Origin: Paramacrobiotus metropolitanus
Taxonomy: Eukaryota > Tardigrada > Eutardigrada > Parachela > Macrobiotidae
DNA length: 64,000 bases
Reading direction: 5' to 3'
Assembly (NCBI RefSeq): GCF_019649055.1
Contig: NW_026570391.1
Coordinates: 1-64,000 of the forward strand
A program made the position numbers and the translations under genes. The notes under the pieces are model-generated. The model was given only the letters and a program-made list of their open reading frames with translations. It was not told the origin of the DNA and searched no databases. This document shows, in pieces, positions 1 through 11,628 of the stretch. Positions within the stretch are counted from its first letter, which is position 1. Every line of letters begins with the position of its first letter.

Positions 1-75
1 CTGGTGGTGCCCTTCAAATCAGTTCCTTTAAGTTTCAGCTTATTCAACGTTACGGCAGAGCGGTAGCTTTTGATT

Positions 76-868
76 ATGGCAGACCTGTTTGGATATATGG
101 ATATTTTTCAAGAAATGCAGCAGACTGCCGAGACCGGACTGATTTCTCGTTGCCCAACCTTCTGCGATCTATATGTCCAGACAGGTTTGAGGTTGGAAGT
201 ATTTCTGAAGAAGGAGCGTAAAAGTATTAATGTGAGTGTAGGATTGGACAGTCATGGCGAATACAGTGGGGTCGTCAGCTCTAGCAGTTCGTCAGATATT
301 TGTTTGGACCCGCTTAATCGAGCTTCATCGCCGAGCCTGTTCAGTCCCGTTGATTCGCTTGATGGTGGATTTTCTGGTGCTACGTCTCGAAGACACGGGA
401 ATCCCAAACGGAAGCTCATGCATCAGTTCAGTCGCAACTCAAGCGCTAGTGGCATTTCGCCGCCGTATTCTCGTCACCAAAGCGAGTCTTCCTCTTTGAA
501 CAATAGACCGCTTTCTCCTGGATCGTCCAGTCGTGCGCGATCGAGCAGTCCAGAAATCGGGACACGCCGACGCACCGTTGCCGATTTCACGGTGCAGCAA
601 GACGTATACCAAGAGTAGCCATTTGAAAGCGCACAATCGCACTCACACTGGTCAATCGGCGCAACTAGGTAAAAAACCGTACAAATGCTCATGGAACGGC
701 TGTGATTGGAGATTCGGACGATCGGATGAGCTGACGCGACATTACCGCAAGCACACCGGCACAAGACCATTTAAATGCAATCATTGCGATCGGTGTTTTT
801 CTCGTTCGGATCATTTGGCGCAACATATGAAAAGATATCATCCACCATTGCCTTCTGTCAAATTCTGA
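76..868 (+). pseudogene. KLF6/7-type (Luna-like) zinc finger gene, intronless and frameshifted
   Basis: The reading frame from the ATG at 76 opens with an N-terminus resembling KLF6/KLF7 (MADLFGYMDIFQEMQQ, then a TG-x-S motif and a CDLYVQTGLRLEVFL block). A Ser-rich middle follows, then three C2H2 fingers typical of KLF factors ([39 protein letters not shown]). KLF6/7 proteins bind GC/CACCC boxes in the nucleus. An in-frame TAG at 64-66 supports the start at 76. The first finger is spread over three frames: RRRT in one, HRCRFHG in the next, CSKTYTKSS in the third. This needs two single-base losses, near 570 and 593. The linker between fingers 1 and 2 carries 18 extra bases. The lack of introns plus the lesions suggest a retrocopy; assembly error is the alternative. 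Confidence 0.75.
651..668 (+). other. 18-nt GT...AG insertion in the KLF inter-finger linker
   Basis: The conserved linker TGEKPYKC reads TG, then QSAQLG, then KKPYKC. The extra 18 bases begin with GT and end with AG. Removing them exactly gives TGKKPYKC. It may be an in-frame insertion or a relic of an intron; 18 nt is far below the usual animal intron size. Confidence 0.6.
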
Positions 869-2257
869 TAGGGCCAACCAGATATTCGAGTAATATCAGA
901 AGTGATACCTGTCAAAAGGAGAATGCGACACTGTTGATGGCGTATTTTGCTGGACTAGAGCGGTGTCAGTTCTACCAATCCCAAAATAAAAATATATGCA
1001 GAATACGGTACGTGGGGCTTGCGGTGCCGGTGTGTTGTTCGCCGTCGTGTTTTGCTTCTGGTCCGCGCTGGACTGTTCGGAGTGCTCGTGGTGAGTATAG
1101 TCCAAGATAGCAAACAAATTATACTACCTAACAAAAGTATAATTTCGTGCCCATCACACCTTATACAGCCAAAGTTTAGAAAACCAAAATCTAAAGACAC
1201 ACCCGAAAGATTTGCCGTTGCAAAGGTTATTTGTGAATTGAATTGTTGGTAACTGTACGTTGATGAATTTTGTCTTCCTCTTTGTAACGGTATTGTTTGG
1301 TTTTCATTCCTCTCATCTGACCTATTGGCCTTTGAATATTTATTTTCGTTTGTTGTGGTATGGCGGCGGATTTGATTTTTTTATGACTTCTTAATTTATC
1401 ATGGATGGGTCGTGCGTGCATTTGTTGTGATGTGATGTAATGTCTTCGTGAGATTGTTGATTATGTATTGGTTACGCTTAAATTCTAGACCACGACTGAC
1501 CTTCCCACAGCATTAGGTACCTCTCGACTTTAATAATATTCTTCAAAATATTCTTTTTAATCTGGCCCTGGCCTTTCTGGTCTTCATAATAATCCTCAGA
1601 TTGACCTTTCATAGGTATTGGCAATGAAAAATAGCACTGATAGCACAAACGATGACCTTTTTCAGGCCCACACTGAACATCCAAATGCTGTGGCTCGGGT
1701 CACACAAGTTCTGACAATCATCTTCACGCCACCTGTTACGAGGGGAAAAGAGCTCTTGCAGCGGGTACTGCGATGGACTTTATTGGTGACTTTAGCGACT
1801 CAAAACTCAACTGAAAAGCAGCTCCTACTAAACAGCAGCTCCTAAAACTTGCAATGCAGCCTGTGCTTATATTGGCGGCAAATGCTAAACAGCAAAGGCT
1901 TTAAAAAAGATAGCTAAACATAAACAACGAGTTCTGCAATCAAAGCTCGTGGGAAGAACACGTCTACGGGCGTGAACATTCCCGATGACATTATACAAAA
2001 TGACATGATAATAACTCTCTCCTTAGAAGAATCGCGTCTCGCGATTAAAATTGAACGGACTATTACGGAAGCATTGGTACACCAATTTTATTAGCCGATA
2101 ATTACAAAAAAGCAAATTTAAGGTTTTATCGTCCATCAGTTTCTCTCCGTTTTCTTCGATTTCAACTTTCATCGTGCGTTCGATTTGTAGTCTCTTTTAC
2201 TTCTCAAAAATTCTTCTGATCCTGTGATCACAACGTGATTACATCATGTTTCTCATA

Positions 2258-2450
2258 TGTGTCGTTTTAGAGTAGATTTTCTTCAGGTGTAAAAGGTGGC
2301 AATGGCATCTGCCAGTGGCAGTTGCCACCGGTAATGGCATGTGCCATTTTGCGACTGGCAAGCGGCAAAAGATGGCAACATTCAGGAATGCTGAAACAAA
2401 GTTACTAGAAATAATTCTGCCACAAAGAAAATCTACTCTAAAACGACACA
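2258..2450. mobile_element. Foldback / MITE-like element with 26-bp perfect inverted termini
   Basis: The 26 bases at 2258-2283 are the exact reverse complement of 2425-2450, around a core rich in TGGCA/TGCCA repeats. It has no coding capacity. I see no clear target duplication, so it may be a MITE or a foldback repeat. Confidence 0.6.
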
Positions 2451-2456
2451 GATCGC

Positions 2457-2513
2457 AATGCCAGTGATCCCACTTATCTTTGGAATCCAAAGATAAGTGG
2501 TATCACTGGCATT
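2457..2513. repeat. Near-perfect 28-bp hairpin
   Basis: Two 28-base arms centred on position 2485 pair with a single mismatch and a one-base centre. It lies six bases from the foldback element at 2258-2450. It could be a separate palindrome or a hairpin precursor. Confidence 0.6.
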
Positions 2514-3174
2514 ATCCGAAGTTTGGATACATACCTTAGACTAAGATCTGTACCGAGCGTATCAGAGCAACGAGCGCTGCAAATCCGGTCAGCAGTCTTA
2601 AACGTAACAAAAAGTAGTAACAGAAAGTATGATTTGTGTCTACAGTTCACGTGGAACATTGCAGCCATTCCTTACCCTTTTCTCAAGTTTTTGTTTTGCT
2701 GTGTGGCCACCGCCTTCAAGCCGGCAGAGAGGTTTACGGGTTAATCACCGTTAATGGGTTACTAACAAAGAAGCCACGTAAACCTGTCTCCCGGATTCCG
2801 GCAGGAAGGTTTATGCTGCGTTAACCTTCTTGCATCCGTAAGGCGTAAACCTGTCTATTGAGGAAAGCCTTTGAAGCTTAAACCATCCGACAGAAAGGCT
2901 TCTTGATTAAACTATTTAATCAGAATATTTTACTGTAACTACAATGACACGGTGAAATAATTATAAAAAGCAAGCATGGAAATACCAGCAGGATACAAGC
3001 ATTTCTGTACAAAGCCATCTGCAGGCGGTAAAACAAAATAAGAACGGACTCCCTTACGGAGCGACCACTATATCCTACTGGGCTATTCAATCCTGCACTA
3101 AAACAAGTTAAAAGGGGTGCAACCTTTTAGCATACACGCATACGCGGCTGTGCGAAAGTCGTGGCAGTGAACGG

Positions 3175-4129
3175 CTACGGCAGCGGCTGCGCGAATTCAA
3201 CGTATGCTTCCTGCATAAACCACTTGCGGTGGCGGACGTCAGTGCGCAGCCAGCAGTCGACCCTTGCCCTCCGGGATGCGGCCTCCTCGCGCATGCTGAT
3301 GGTCAGCGTGCTGGCGCAGAAGGGATCGACAGCGCCGGGCGCCGACACGTTGAAGGTGACGGAGCCGTTGCGGAGACCAGGGATGTCCCAATCGAGCAGC
3401 AGCGAATAGGGCGCCGCCACGAAGTAGTCGTCGTACTTCCAGATGAAGTGCGACACGGCCGCTGACTGAGTGCAGTTGAAGCGGCCGCTGCACGTCATGG
3501 AGAAGCTCCCGTTCAGCGCGGACACGCTGCGCATCGGCGGGACGAAGACGTCCTGAGCGCGCACCTTGGGCGGTTGTAGCTGCAGGTGGTAGGTACGCAG
3601 GAGGCAAAGGTCGGGTCCGTAGGGGCGGAAACACTCCACCGGCCCGACGGAGTCCGGCTGGACGTTGTGGATGTGGAGGTGGCTGCTGTTGAAGACGGTG
3701 ACCTGCCCGTAGTAGTGACCTATGGGGGAATGCGGCAGGACCTTGCCGTGGATGGTGGCGCTGTGGTGACGCCAGACGATCTGCTTCGCGGCTGCCGACG
3801 AGGCCGCCTCGCAGAAAAACGTCTCCCAGCCTCCCAACGGGACACTGATGGTGTCGGGCACCGGCGGAGGCGTCGGCACGGCGTCCTCCAGGGCCGACAG
3901 ATTGATGACGCGGTCAGTCCGGTGGCTTTCGGCTTTCTGCGCCGCTTTTACTGCTCGCCAACGCAGTACTGCAACGCGGAGACGCCAATACTGTACAGTG
4001 CGTGGTAATCAGTATCGGCAAGGGCTTACCCGGGTTCGGACCGCCGAAAGGACAAGCGTCCACGCCGCATCCCGCTACACTGACCAGCACTGCCAGCAGG
4101 AGAAGGCTGTGGCGCAGGCGGTGCGTCAT
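3175..4129 (-). CDS. Secreted two-immunoglobulin-domain protein (paralog 1)
   Basis: Two exons, 4030-4129 and 3175-3968, join across a 61-nt GT/AG intron into 297 aa. Exon 1 encodes a signal peptide (MTHRLRHSLLLLAVLVSVAG) followed by a CPFGGPNP motif shared with the paralog ending at 44692. Exon 2 has two Ig-like domains. The first runs from VPLGGWETFFC through IVWRHH to the D-S-V-G-P-V-E-C end. The second runs from SFSMTC through FIWKYDDYFV to RVDCW. There is no transmembrane segment, so secretion is expected. Related genes lie at 38561-39518 and 43756-44692 on the same strand. Partner and function are unknown; the call rests on Ig-like Cys/Trp spacing and paralog alignment. Confidence 0.8.
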
Positions 4130-6056
4130 CGTTCGGCCGGATGGTTTCCCGTTGCTCTCTTCGCGCTGGAACAGCAACAGCGCCATCCTTATGGTTAGAG
4201 TCGTTAGACCGGACAAGCCGGACAGGATTGCGTCCTGCAAGGATAATTAATTCAATGCAGTGCGGAAAGTTCAATTCTGTCGATTAGCATGGGGAAAACA
4301 TTAGAGAGAATCCATATATGAGGTAATTGACGGCAGCGCACCGAGCTCTTCAAACAATCGAAACGCAGAAAAACAATATCTGTCTGTTTCGCTTAGTAAC
4401 TATTAAGGAAAGACTTAAACACGTGGGCAATCCGATGGCACAACTAATGTCTGCAGATTTATGTTTTTCTAGGTATTGACGTATGCAGTACGCATGCGGC
4501 TGTTTCTCCTGAATTAAAGAATGATACTTCGTAGTTTGTTGTGCAGGAATCGAAGCGATGTCAGCCAGCCAAACTGACACAGCTGCTGGCTGTTTGATGT
4601 TGAGCTTTGGTGATCCGCAAACGAAATTTCCGACAGCATTCGTCGACACCCACTTGGAATGTCGCTTGCTGTGTCAGCAGCAGCGGATTAATTCAACAGA
4701 AACATTCGCATATCAGTACATAGTACATACCAATAATGTCCTCATGAATACTGTGTTTTCCAAACACTTGATAAAAATCCAAACAAACGCAGTCCAAACG
4801 TAAGTGTAGCAGGAATCAGGATCCTGTAGATGGATAATGTATCATAAAACCTATAAATTACAAAGATCCACGAGTGAGTTCCTGCAGAAGCAGTCAGCAG
4901 ACATGACCTACATACTGTTGTCGCAATTTAATCACAATTTCTTTCTCAATTTGACAACAAGAGACGGCACCATCCGATCTGCATCCGAGGCGGTTGGCAT
5001 TGCGATCTTTTGGATTGCTGTCACCTGTGGTGATTTCTCGTCAATATATTTTTCTACTTTCTCTCTCTCTCCCCGTTCGAACTTTGCTAATAACAACGAG
5101 TAACAGTAATCTTTAATACCAATCCCAATAAGTTAAAAATAGGGTAGGATAAACGGCTGTTAGCACATTTGCAGAAATGTAAGGGTTAAGTAATACAACA
5201 AACAGAATACAGAATAGAATACTGTAGGTAGAATAGTACCTACAAGATCAAACTACCGGTAAAACGAACTGTTTTCTAACCAGTGAAAGGGCTGGGCTAG
5301 GCTCGAACAGACACTCGCAAAAAATCTGCCGATTGAGGGAATGAAACCCACAACCTCCATACTCTAAGGCCGAGAGAGGCACCACTAGGCTAACGGGAAA
5401 GCATACAAATTGTATTGAAATATTCTATCGAACCATCTTATAGAGAACGGATGCCGCTCTGACAACCGGTAGCGTTTAAACACTACTAGAACGCAGTTGA
5501 TGGAACTGGAGTATGGGTCTTCGTCGACACGACAAAATAAGATCATAGTCCAAAGTCACTCCGAACAGAGTGCGAATAAGCTGGCAACAAGCGGATGAAC
5601 AGGCAGTAAGAGCAATGAGTAAAGCATCGATCACTGTTATACAGATAACTTATAACCCAACTGCCTGAGCATCGATGTCTGTTATAGAAGCTTGCACTGC
5701 CTGCTCCAACCAGCTGCACACCCAGAGTATGACCGAGCGGAAGCTTTCGGCCGAAATAAGAGCCTTCCCCGGTTTTTTCCCGTATCTTCCGGCCAGGAAA
5801 ACAGATCAATTCAGCAAAAGCCGTACCAAAAGTTCTGAACGCCTGGACTGCCAGTGGATAGAGAGTAAATACCTTAAATTTTCAACGAAATCATACTTTC
5901 GGCGCTTGCTGTCTTCAGCCAGCTGTGCAACGCTACCGGCTTTCTTCGAAGTGGTTCGCACATGAGATACAGCCACAGTATCCCAGCATGTAGCATCCCT
6001 GGTCCTGGCTGTAGCATCCCTCGCAGGAGTCGCGTTGTAGAGCAGCTAATAACACC
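4130..6056. other. Intergenic region without a supportable gene
   Basis: Several short open frames show no recognisable family or splice partner. The only structured item is a tRNA-like relic at 5325-5398. The right edge abuts the target duplication of the large transposon. Confidence 0.45.
5325..5398 (-). repeat. tRNA-like relic, possibly tRNA-derived SINE head
   Basis: Read on the minus strand, the stretch has an A-box-like TAGCCTAGTGGT and a degenerate B-box-like GGTTTCATTCC about 35 bases later, then a T-run. Acceptor-stem pairing is poor, so it is not an intact tRNA gene. A SINE fragment or decayed tRNA is likely. Confidence 0.3.
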
Positions 6057-6064
6057 GCTTTATC
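6057..6064. repeat. Left 8-bp target site duplication (GCTTTATC)
   Basis: This octamer is identical to 30417-30424 and directly abuts the left terminal repeat of the transposon. Confidence 0.85.
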
Positions 6065-6089
6065 TAGGACTGGCTCAATCCGTACCAAG
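6065..6089 (+). repeat. Transposon left terminal inverted repeat
   Basis: It starts TAGGACTGGCTCAATC and ends GTACCAAG. It matches the reverse complement of 30392-30416 at 21 of 25 positions and recurs exactly at 12777-12801. Confidence 0.85.
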
Positions 6090-6185
6090 ATCTTGCGTAG
6101 CGCAACAGTTTTGGCGTAGCTACCATTCTAAACAGCAACACGCCGCAACAATGCTACCCTTGGTATCGGGCTATGCAAACGCAAG

Positions 6186-8665
6186 GTCGCGACTCGCCGC
6201 AACGGGCCGCGACCAGGGCTAGCGTGTGTGCCAGCACTGACTGCCGCGACGCCGCAACAGCCGCGACACGGCTTATAAGCCGCGACAGGCCGCAACGGGC
6301 CGCAACCAGTGCTGGCGTGTGTGCCAGTACTGACTGCCGCGACGTCGCAACAGCCGCGACACGGCTTATAAGCCGCGACAGGCCGCAACGGGCCGCAACC
6401 AGTGCTGGCGTGTGTGCCAGTACTGACTGCCGCGACGCCGCAACAGCCGCGACACGGCTTATAAGCCGCGACAGGCCGCAACGGGCCGCAACCAGTGCTG
6501 GCGTGTGTGCCAGTACTGACTGCCGCGACGCCGCAACAGCCGCGACACGGCTTATAAGCCGCGACAGGCCGCAACGGGCCGCGACCAGGGCCAGCGTGTG
6601 TGCCAGCACTGGCTGCCGCGACGCCGCAACAGCCGCGACACGGCTTATAAGCTGCGACAGGCCGCAACGGGCCGCAACCAGTGCTGGCGTGTGTGCCAGT
6701 ACTGACTGCCGCGACGCCGCAACAGCCGCGACACGGCTTATAAGCCGCGACCGGCCGCAACGGGCCGCGACCAGGGCCAGCGTGTGTGCCAGCACTGGCT
6801 GCCGCGACGCCGCAACAGCCGCGACACGGCTTATAAGCCGCGACAGGCCGCAACGGGCCGCAACCAGTGCTGGCGTGTGTGCCAGTACTGACTGCCGCGA
6901 CGCCGCAACAGCCGCGACACGGCTTATAAGCCGCGACAGGCCGCAACGGGCCGCGACCAGGGCTAGCGTGTGTGCCAGCACTGGCCTGAGGCGACGCCGC
7001 AACAGCCGCGACAGGCCGCAACGGGCCGCGACCAGGGCTAGCGTGCGTGCCAGCACTGGCTGCCGCGACGCCGCAACAGCCGCGACACGGCTTATAAGCC
7101 GCGACAGGCCGCAACGGGCCGCAACCAGTGCTGGCGTGTGTGCCAGTACTGACTGCCGCGACGCCGCAACAGCCGCGACACGGCTTATAAGCTGCGACAG
7201 GCCGCAACGGGCCGCAACCAGGGCTAGCGTGCGTGCCAGCACTGGCTGCCGCGACGCCGCAACAGCCGCGACACGGCTTATAAGCCGCGACAGGCCGCAA
7301 CGGGCCGCGACCAGGGCTAGCGTGCGTGCCAGCACTGGCTGCCGCGACGCCGCAACAGCCGCGACACGGCTTATAAGCCGCGACAGGCCGCAACGGGCCG
7401 CAACCAGTGCTGGCGTGTGCCAGTACTGACTGCCGCGACGCCGCAACAGCCGCGACACGGCTTATAAGCTGCGACAGGCCGCAACGGGCCGCAACCAGTG
7501 CTGGCGTGTGTGCCAGTACTGACTGCCGCGACGCCGCAACAGCCGCGACACGGCTTATAAGCTGCGACAGGCCGCAACGGGCCGCAACCAGTGCTGGCGT
7601 GTGTGCCAGTACTGACTGCCGCGACGTCGCAACAGCCGCGACACGGCTTATAAGCTGCGACAGGCCGCAACGGGCCGCAACCAGTGCTGGCGTGTGTGCC
7701 AGTACTGACTGCCGCGACGTCGCAACAGCCGCGACACGGCTTATAAGCCGCGACAGGCCGCAACGGGCCGCAACCAGTGCTGGCGTGTGTGCCAGTACTG
7801 ACTGCCGCGACGCCGCAACAGCCGCGACACGGCTTATAAGCTGCGACAGGCCGCAACGGGCCGCAACCAGTGCTGGCGTGTGTGCCAGTACTGACTGCCG
7901 CGACGTCGCAACAGCCGCGACACGGCTTATAAGCCGCGACAGGCCGCAACGGGCCGCAACCAGTGCTGGCGTGTGTGCCAGTACTGACTGCCGCGACGCC
8001 GCAACAGCCGCGACACGGCTTATAAGCCGCGACAGGCCGCAACGGGCCGCGACCAGGGCCAGCGTGTGTGCCAGCACTGGCTGCCGCGACGCCGCAACAG
8101 CCGCGACACGGCTTATAAGCTGCGACAGGCCGCAACGGGCCGCAACCAGTGCTGGCGTGTGTGCCAGTACTGACTGCCGCGACGTCGCAACAGCCGCGAC
8201 ACGGCTTATAAGCCGCGACAGGCCGCAACGGGCCGCAACCAGTGCTGGCGTGTGTGCCAGTACTGACTGCCGCGACGCCGCAACAGCCGCGACACGGCTT
8301 ATAAGCCGCGACAGGCCGCAACGGGCCGCGACCAGGGCTAGCGTGTGTGCCAGCACTGGCCTGAGGCGACGCCGCAACAGCCGCGACAGGCCGCAACGGG
8401 CCGCGACCAGGGCTAGCGTGCGTGCCAGCACTGGCTGCCGCGACGCCGCAACAGCCGCGACACGGCTTATAAGCCGCGACAGGCCGCAACGGGCCGCAAC
8501 CAGTGCTGGCGTGTGTGCCAGTACTGACTGCCGCGACGCCGCAACAGCCGCGACACGGCTTATAAGCCGCGACAGGCCGCAACCAGTGCTAGCGCGTGTG
8601 CCAGCACTTACTGCCGCGACGCAGCAACACGGCCTTTAAGTCGCGACAAGGCGCGACAGTGCAAC
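6186..8665 (+). repeat. 93-bp satellite array A (about 26 units)
   Basis: The unit is very rich in CG, contains the palindrome CGGCTTATAAGCCG and a second inverted pair around GTGCTGGC...GCCAGTAC. Unit variants alternate (GCCGCGACC versus GCCGCAACC, GACGTCG versus GACGCCG). Two short units near 6985 and 8360 lack the palindrome. The last eight units are the same variants, in the same order, as the whole of array B. Because 93 is a multiple of three and stops are rare in the unit, long open frames appear on both strands; they are not genes. Confidence 0.95.
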
Positions 8666-9018
8666 CAGAGATGCCACGATGCCCTTCCGGGACGGAGGAG
8701 TAGCGATGCAAGATTTTGGCTTGAAGGAGAATTACAGTGGTGGTAATTCCTTAATACTGCGCTAGAATGAACGTCAAGGCGCTGCTTCGTTTCTTATTTA
8801 TTGTGTCTAACTGTAAGTATACCATCTTGTATATTCGGCAATTAAAATTTACACACGTTCTCGTGATAATATTTATTTGGAAGAAAAACTAGAATTAAAA
8901 ACTGCAAACAAAATTGATAACCATAACATGGTTAAAGCACATTTTTATCTTAAAATCTGTTTCCACGTATTTGTCGTTCTTCTTAAAAATCGGTTCCTTT
9001 CAGACTTCATGCGGCGTG

Positions 9019-11628
9019 TCAATCGTCTGCACACGCGAGACACTTGAATGCCTTCTCCTTAGCGCTGGTCAACCTTCCCGTAATGCCTCCGCATTTCTTA
9101 TGAAACACAAGACGGCAGGTTGTACACGCAATTCCACGTTCCTTCTGACTTGTTTCCTTAGCACACTTGGCACACTGCAAAATACGGTATTATAAAATTT
9201 ACATCCAGAAATGCTATTAGGAAGGGTTTGGGTATTGACCTTCACTTCATCATCGCGCGAAATAACTTCAACAAGTTTTGGTTTTCGCGTTTGAGGCCCA
9301 GAACCTAAAAACGACTGGTCAATTCAAACAGAGAGATGTGGGAAATGCTAAACGAAGAATGTGTTGCGCATCATCTTCTTAATTAATACGACTGAAAAGC
9401 TTTGGTGTCATTCAGCGAGAAAAAAACTTGGATTTATGTAGTTGTAATTACTGGTAAATACTGTATGTTAACTCATTTTCACTAGATCAAACGGGAAAAA
9501 CTAATAAACAAGGTTTTGGGCGTCTGTAATGGTAAAATATGTTCCTATAGTTTACATGAGGTAAGTATTTCCTTTCGGCTGTTTCAATAAAATGATGGGT
9601 TTGGATGACGGCACTTTTACAGTATCAAAGCATTATGCTGCGAGCTGCATGCGTTAACGTAATTTTACCGATGGATTTTGCCGAAGTGTTCTGGTTCCTA
9701 ACATGATAAAGATATCGCAAAAGTTCGCAGAAAGTAAAATTATTCAGGAGCTAAAAATTACCATGTTTTTTACGACAGTAATTTAAATCAAAACAAACAT
9801 CACTAAAATCTGGTGTCTGGATTACGAAGAAACGTCGTAAAGGTGTCCTTTCATGTCTAACGCCTATACCTCCATGGCCTATGCAACATGACCTATTATG
9901 CAAAGCGTCATACCAAGTACTGTGCATCTTCACATTATTTGTTCAGCGTCCTGATTGAAAAACCTGAGAATCTACATTCAGTTCTGATAAAGCGCAGCGC
10001 TGCTAGGTACCGTATATGGCCTTTTCATACCTGTATCCACAAGCTTTTCATACCTGTATCCTTCCGCGGCTGAATGTTAAGCCAAATTTGCAGACACACG
10101 AGTGTTGCTTGTTCTCTTCTTGTAAAAATTGTGGCGAACGTGGTGATGGAAACATTTCGAATCTGTTCTCAAACTGCCAACAATGCGCTTGTAACCGACA
10201 GAACCATCCGTCGGTTCAGAAAAAAATCTGTTGTACGTAAATTTTGCTCTTCCAGGATTTTATAATAACATTAATATGTTTACTGTCCTGTCAACGTTGC
10301 CCCCGCAAGGCTGCAGACAGAGTTTGACCTTTTGGCAAAACAAAAAGTTACCGGCAAAGCCACTGGACCCGCCCTCTCCTCCCGGGGCTCGTATGATCTG
10401 AACTGCATTATTCCTAAGGAACCGGACCAGCAAAACACCCGGCAAACATTTTTGCTGTCTCCACCTTTATACGATCGCTAGAATGGCAACCCTTGGCCAG
10501 TATGGTAAAATTACAAAGATGGCTGCCCCACAGAAAAGGATGATTGGTGACCTTTTTGACCCTTCCACGAGCGCTGTTACAGTCTTACAAATTGATAACA
10601 TTGCAGAATTATTCAAGACTGCTTGTGACCGACGAACGGACATCGCCAGTTACTTGGGGATGAGTATATACGGCCACCGCGCACCGGAGCATGTCCCTCC
10701 CAATGCTTCCGTGCATATGTGCATTCGGTGGCGGTGACCGACGAACGGACATCACGCTTCCCTTTAATTCTGAACATAAAGGACCTTCGCTACGCTTCGG
10801 TCGACTACAATTATGTCTTGAACATTGGTTATGTTTGTACATATATATCATCAGAAATTACACCTTTGCCGTAGTTCTTACCTAACTGACGCATTAACTC
10901 CACAGCCTTTTTTGAAACGAGTTGCAGCGGAACGGCCGAAGCCTTGACCGGCCGACCGTCCAAACGTACATCCCGAGAAATTTCAGCGCTGGGAATAAGA
11001 CGTAATGTCGGCAAATAACTGCTCATAAAGCGCGCATCAATTCCTCTGGTCTTGAGGTTTGCCACAAAAGCGTCCTGCTTAAAGGCAAGGAAGGACACCG
11101 CTTCTCCGCTTTTTGCCATTCCATTTACAACTCTGACGCTACTCAATACCTAGCAACGCATTAGTGTTTCGTGAGTGGGTTGTTCCATTTATCTAACTAA
11201 CATTCAGGTCAAACATATTATTTTCTGCATCGCCTTTCCCGGGTATCACCAACACTGATAATTTTAAAAAATGTCTTACCGTGCTTGGATCCGCTTTCTG
11301 GACAGCTTCTTCGATAATCAAGCTCAACTTAGTGGGAGCCGACGCGATCTGCTCTTCTTTGACATTAGGCGAAAGCGGCGTCTGAGGTGGTGCGTGCTTG
11401 GGTTTAGGGTCGGGATTCTTCTGCCACTGAGCCGCTTCTCTGCACATATCCTTCAGAACAAAGTGACGTAGGGCTTCCAGACTTACGCATTTTTTTATAT
11501 CCACCATCTCCAGTACCTAAAGAAAAGCAACGAAGCCTTGTGACAGCCGTATACTGCTGTTGATCGACCACAGGCAACAACATGGCTCGTTTGTTCAGGC
11601 AAGGTTTCAATCGTTTAATGTTGTGCAT
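9019..11628 (-). CDS. PHD-finger protein carried by the transposon (copy A)
   Basis: Five exons join in phase into 260 aa: 11572-11628, 11280-11516, 10882-11149, 9240-9304 and 9019-9174. Introns 1, 2 and 4 are 55, 130 and 65 nt; intron 3 is 1577 nt. The N-terminal and middle parts are not recognised (KPKHAPPQTPLSPNVKEEQ linker, then an alpha/beta-looking block with IDARFMSSYLPTLRLIP). The last exon encodes a compact zinc finger with the PHD spacing C-x2-C, C-x2-C, H-x2-C, C-x2-C (CAKCAKET, CTTCRLVFHKKC, FKCLACADD), then the stop. PHD fingers usually read histone tails, so a chromatin-targeting role for the element is an inference. Exon 4 could be preceded by an undetected exon, but the 3-to-4 phase fits directly. 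Confidence 0.65.
10483..10737 (+). CDS. Hypothetical short ORF inside PHD-gene intron 3 (copy A)
   Basis: It starts MATLGQYGKITKMAAPQKRM and lies antisense in the large intron of the PHD gene. Copy B keeps a longer version (15488-15880); here one G is missing from the G-run near 10660 and the frame changes after SYLG. A direct repeat (GACCGACGAACGGACATC) occurs inside it at about 10628 and 10737. No family is recognised and it may be non-coding. Confidence 0.2.
   Translation: MATLGQYGKITKMAAPQKRMIGDLFDPSTSAVTVLQIDNIAELFKTACDRRTDIASYLGMSIYGHRAPEHVPPNASVHMCIRWR

Larger units (their letters stand above)
869..3174. other. Intergenic region without a supportable gene
   Basis: No open frame here has codon logic, motifs or a splice partner that I can defend. 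It contains the foldback element at 2258-2450, the hairpin at 2457-2513 and a weaker imperfect foldback around 2710-2880 with related GGTTTACG / CGTAAACC segments. Confidence 0.5.

Noticed and set aside
5325-5398. Functional tRNA gene
   Set aside because: A- and B-box-like words exist but acceptor and T-stem pairing fail.
6128-8639. Very long open frames (400-767 codons) on both strands
   Set aside because: They are translations of the 93-bp satellite, whose length is a multiple of three and which has few stops. Frames are open on both strands at once, and the equivalent frames shift in the 94-bp array.
6186-8665. CRISPR-like array
   Set aside because: Units are contiguous with no unique spacers, in an intron-containing animal genome; it is a satellite.
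9175-9202. 28-nt GT-AG intron before the PHD exon
   Set aside because: It does not bring the PHD frame into phase. The 65-nt intron 9175-9239 does, and matches the other intron sizes.
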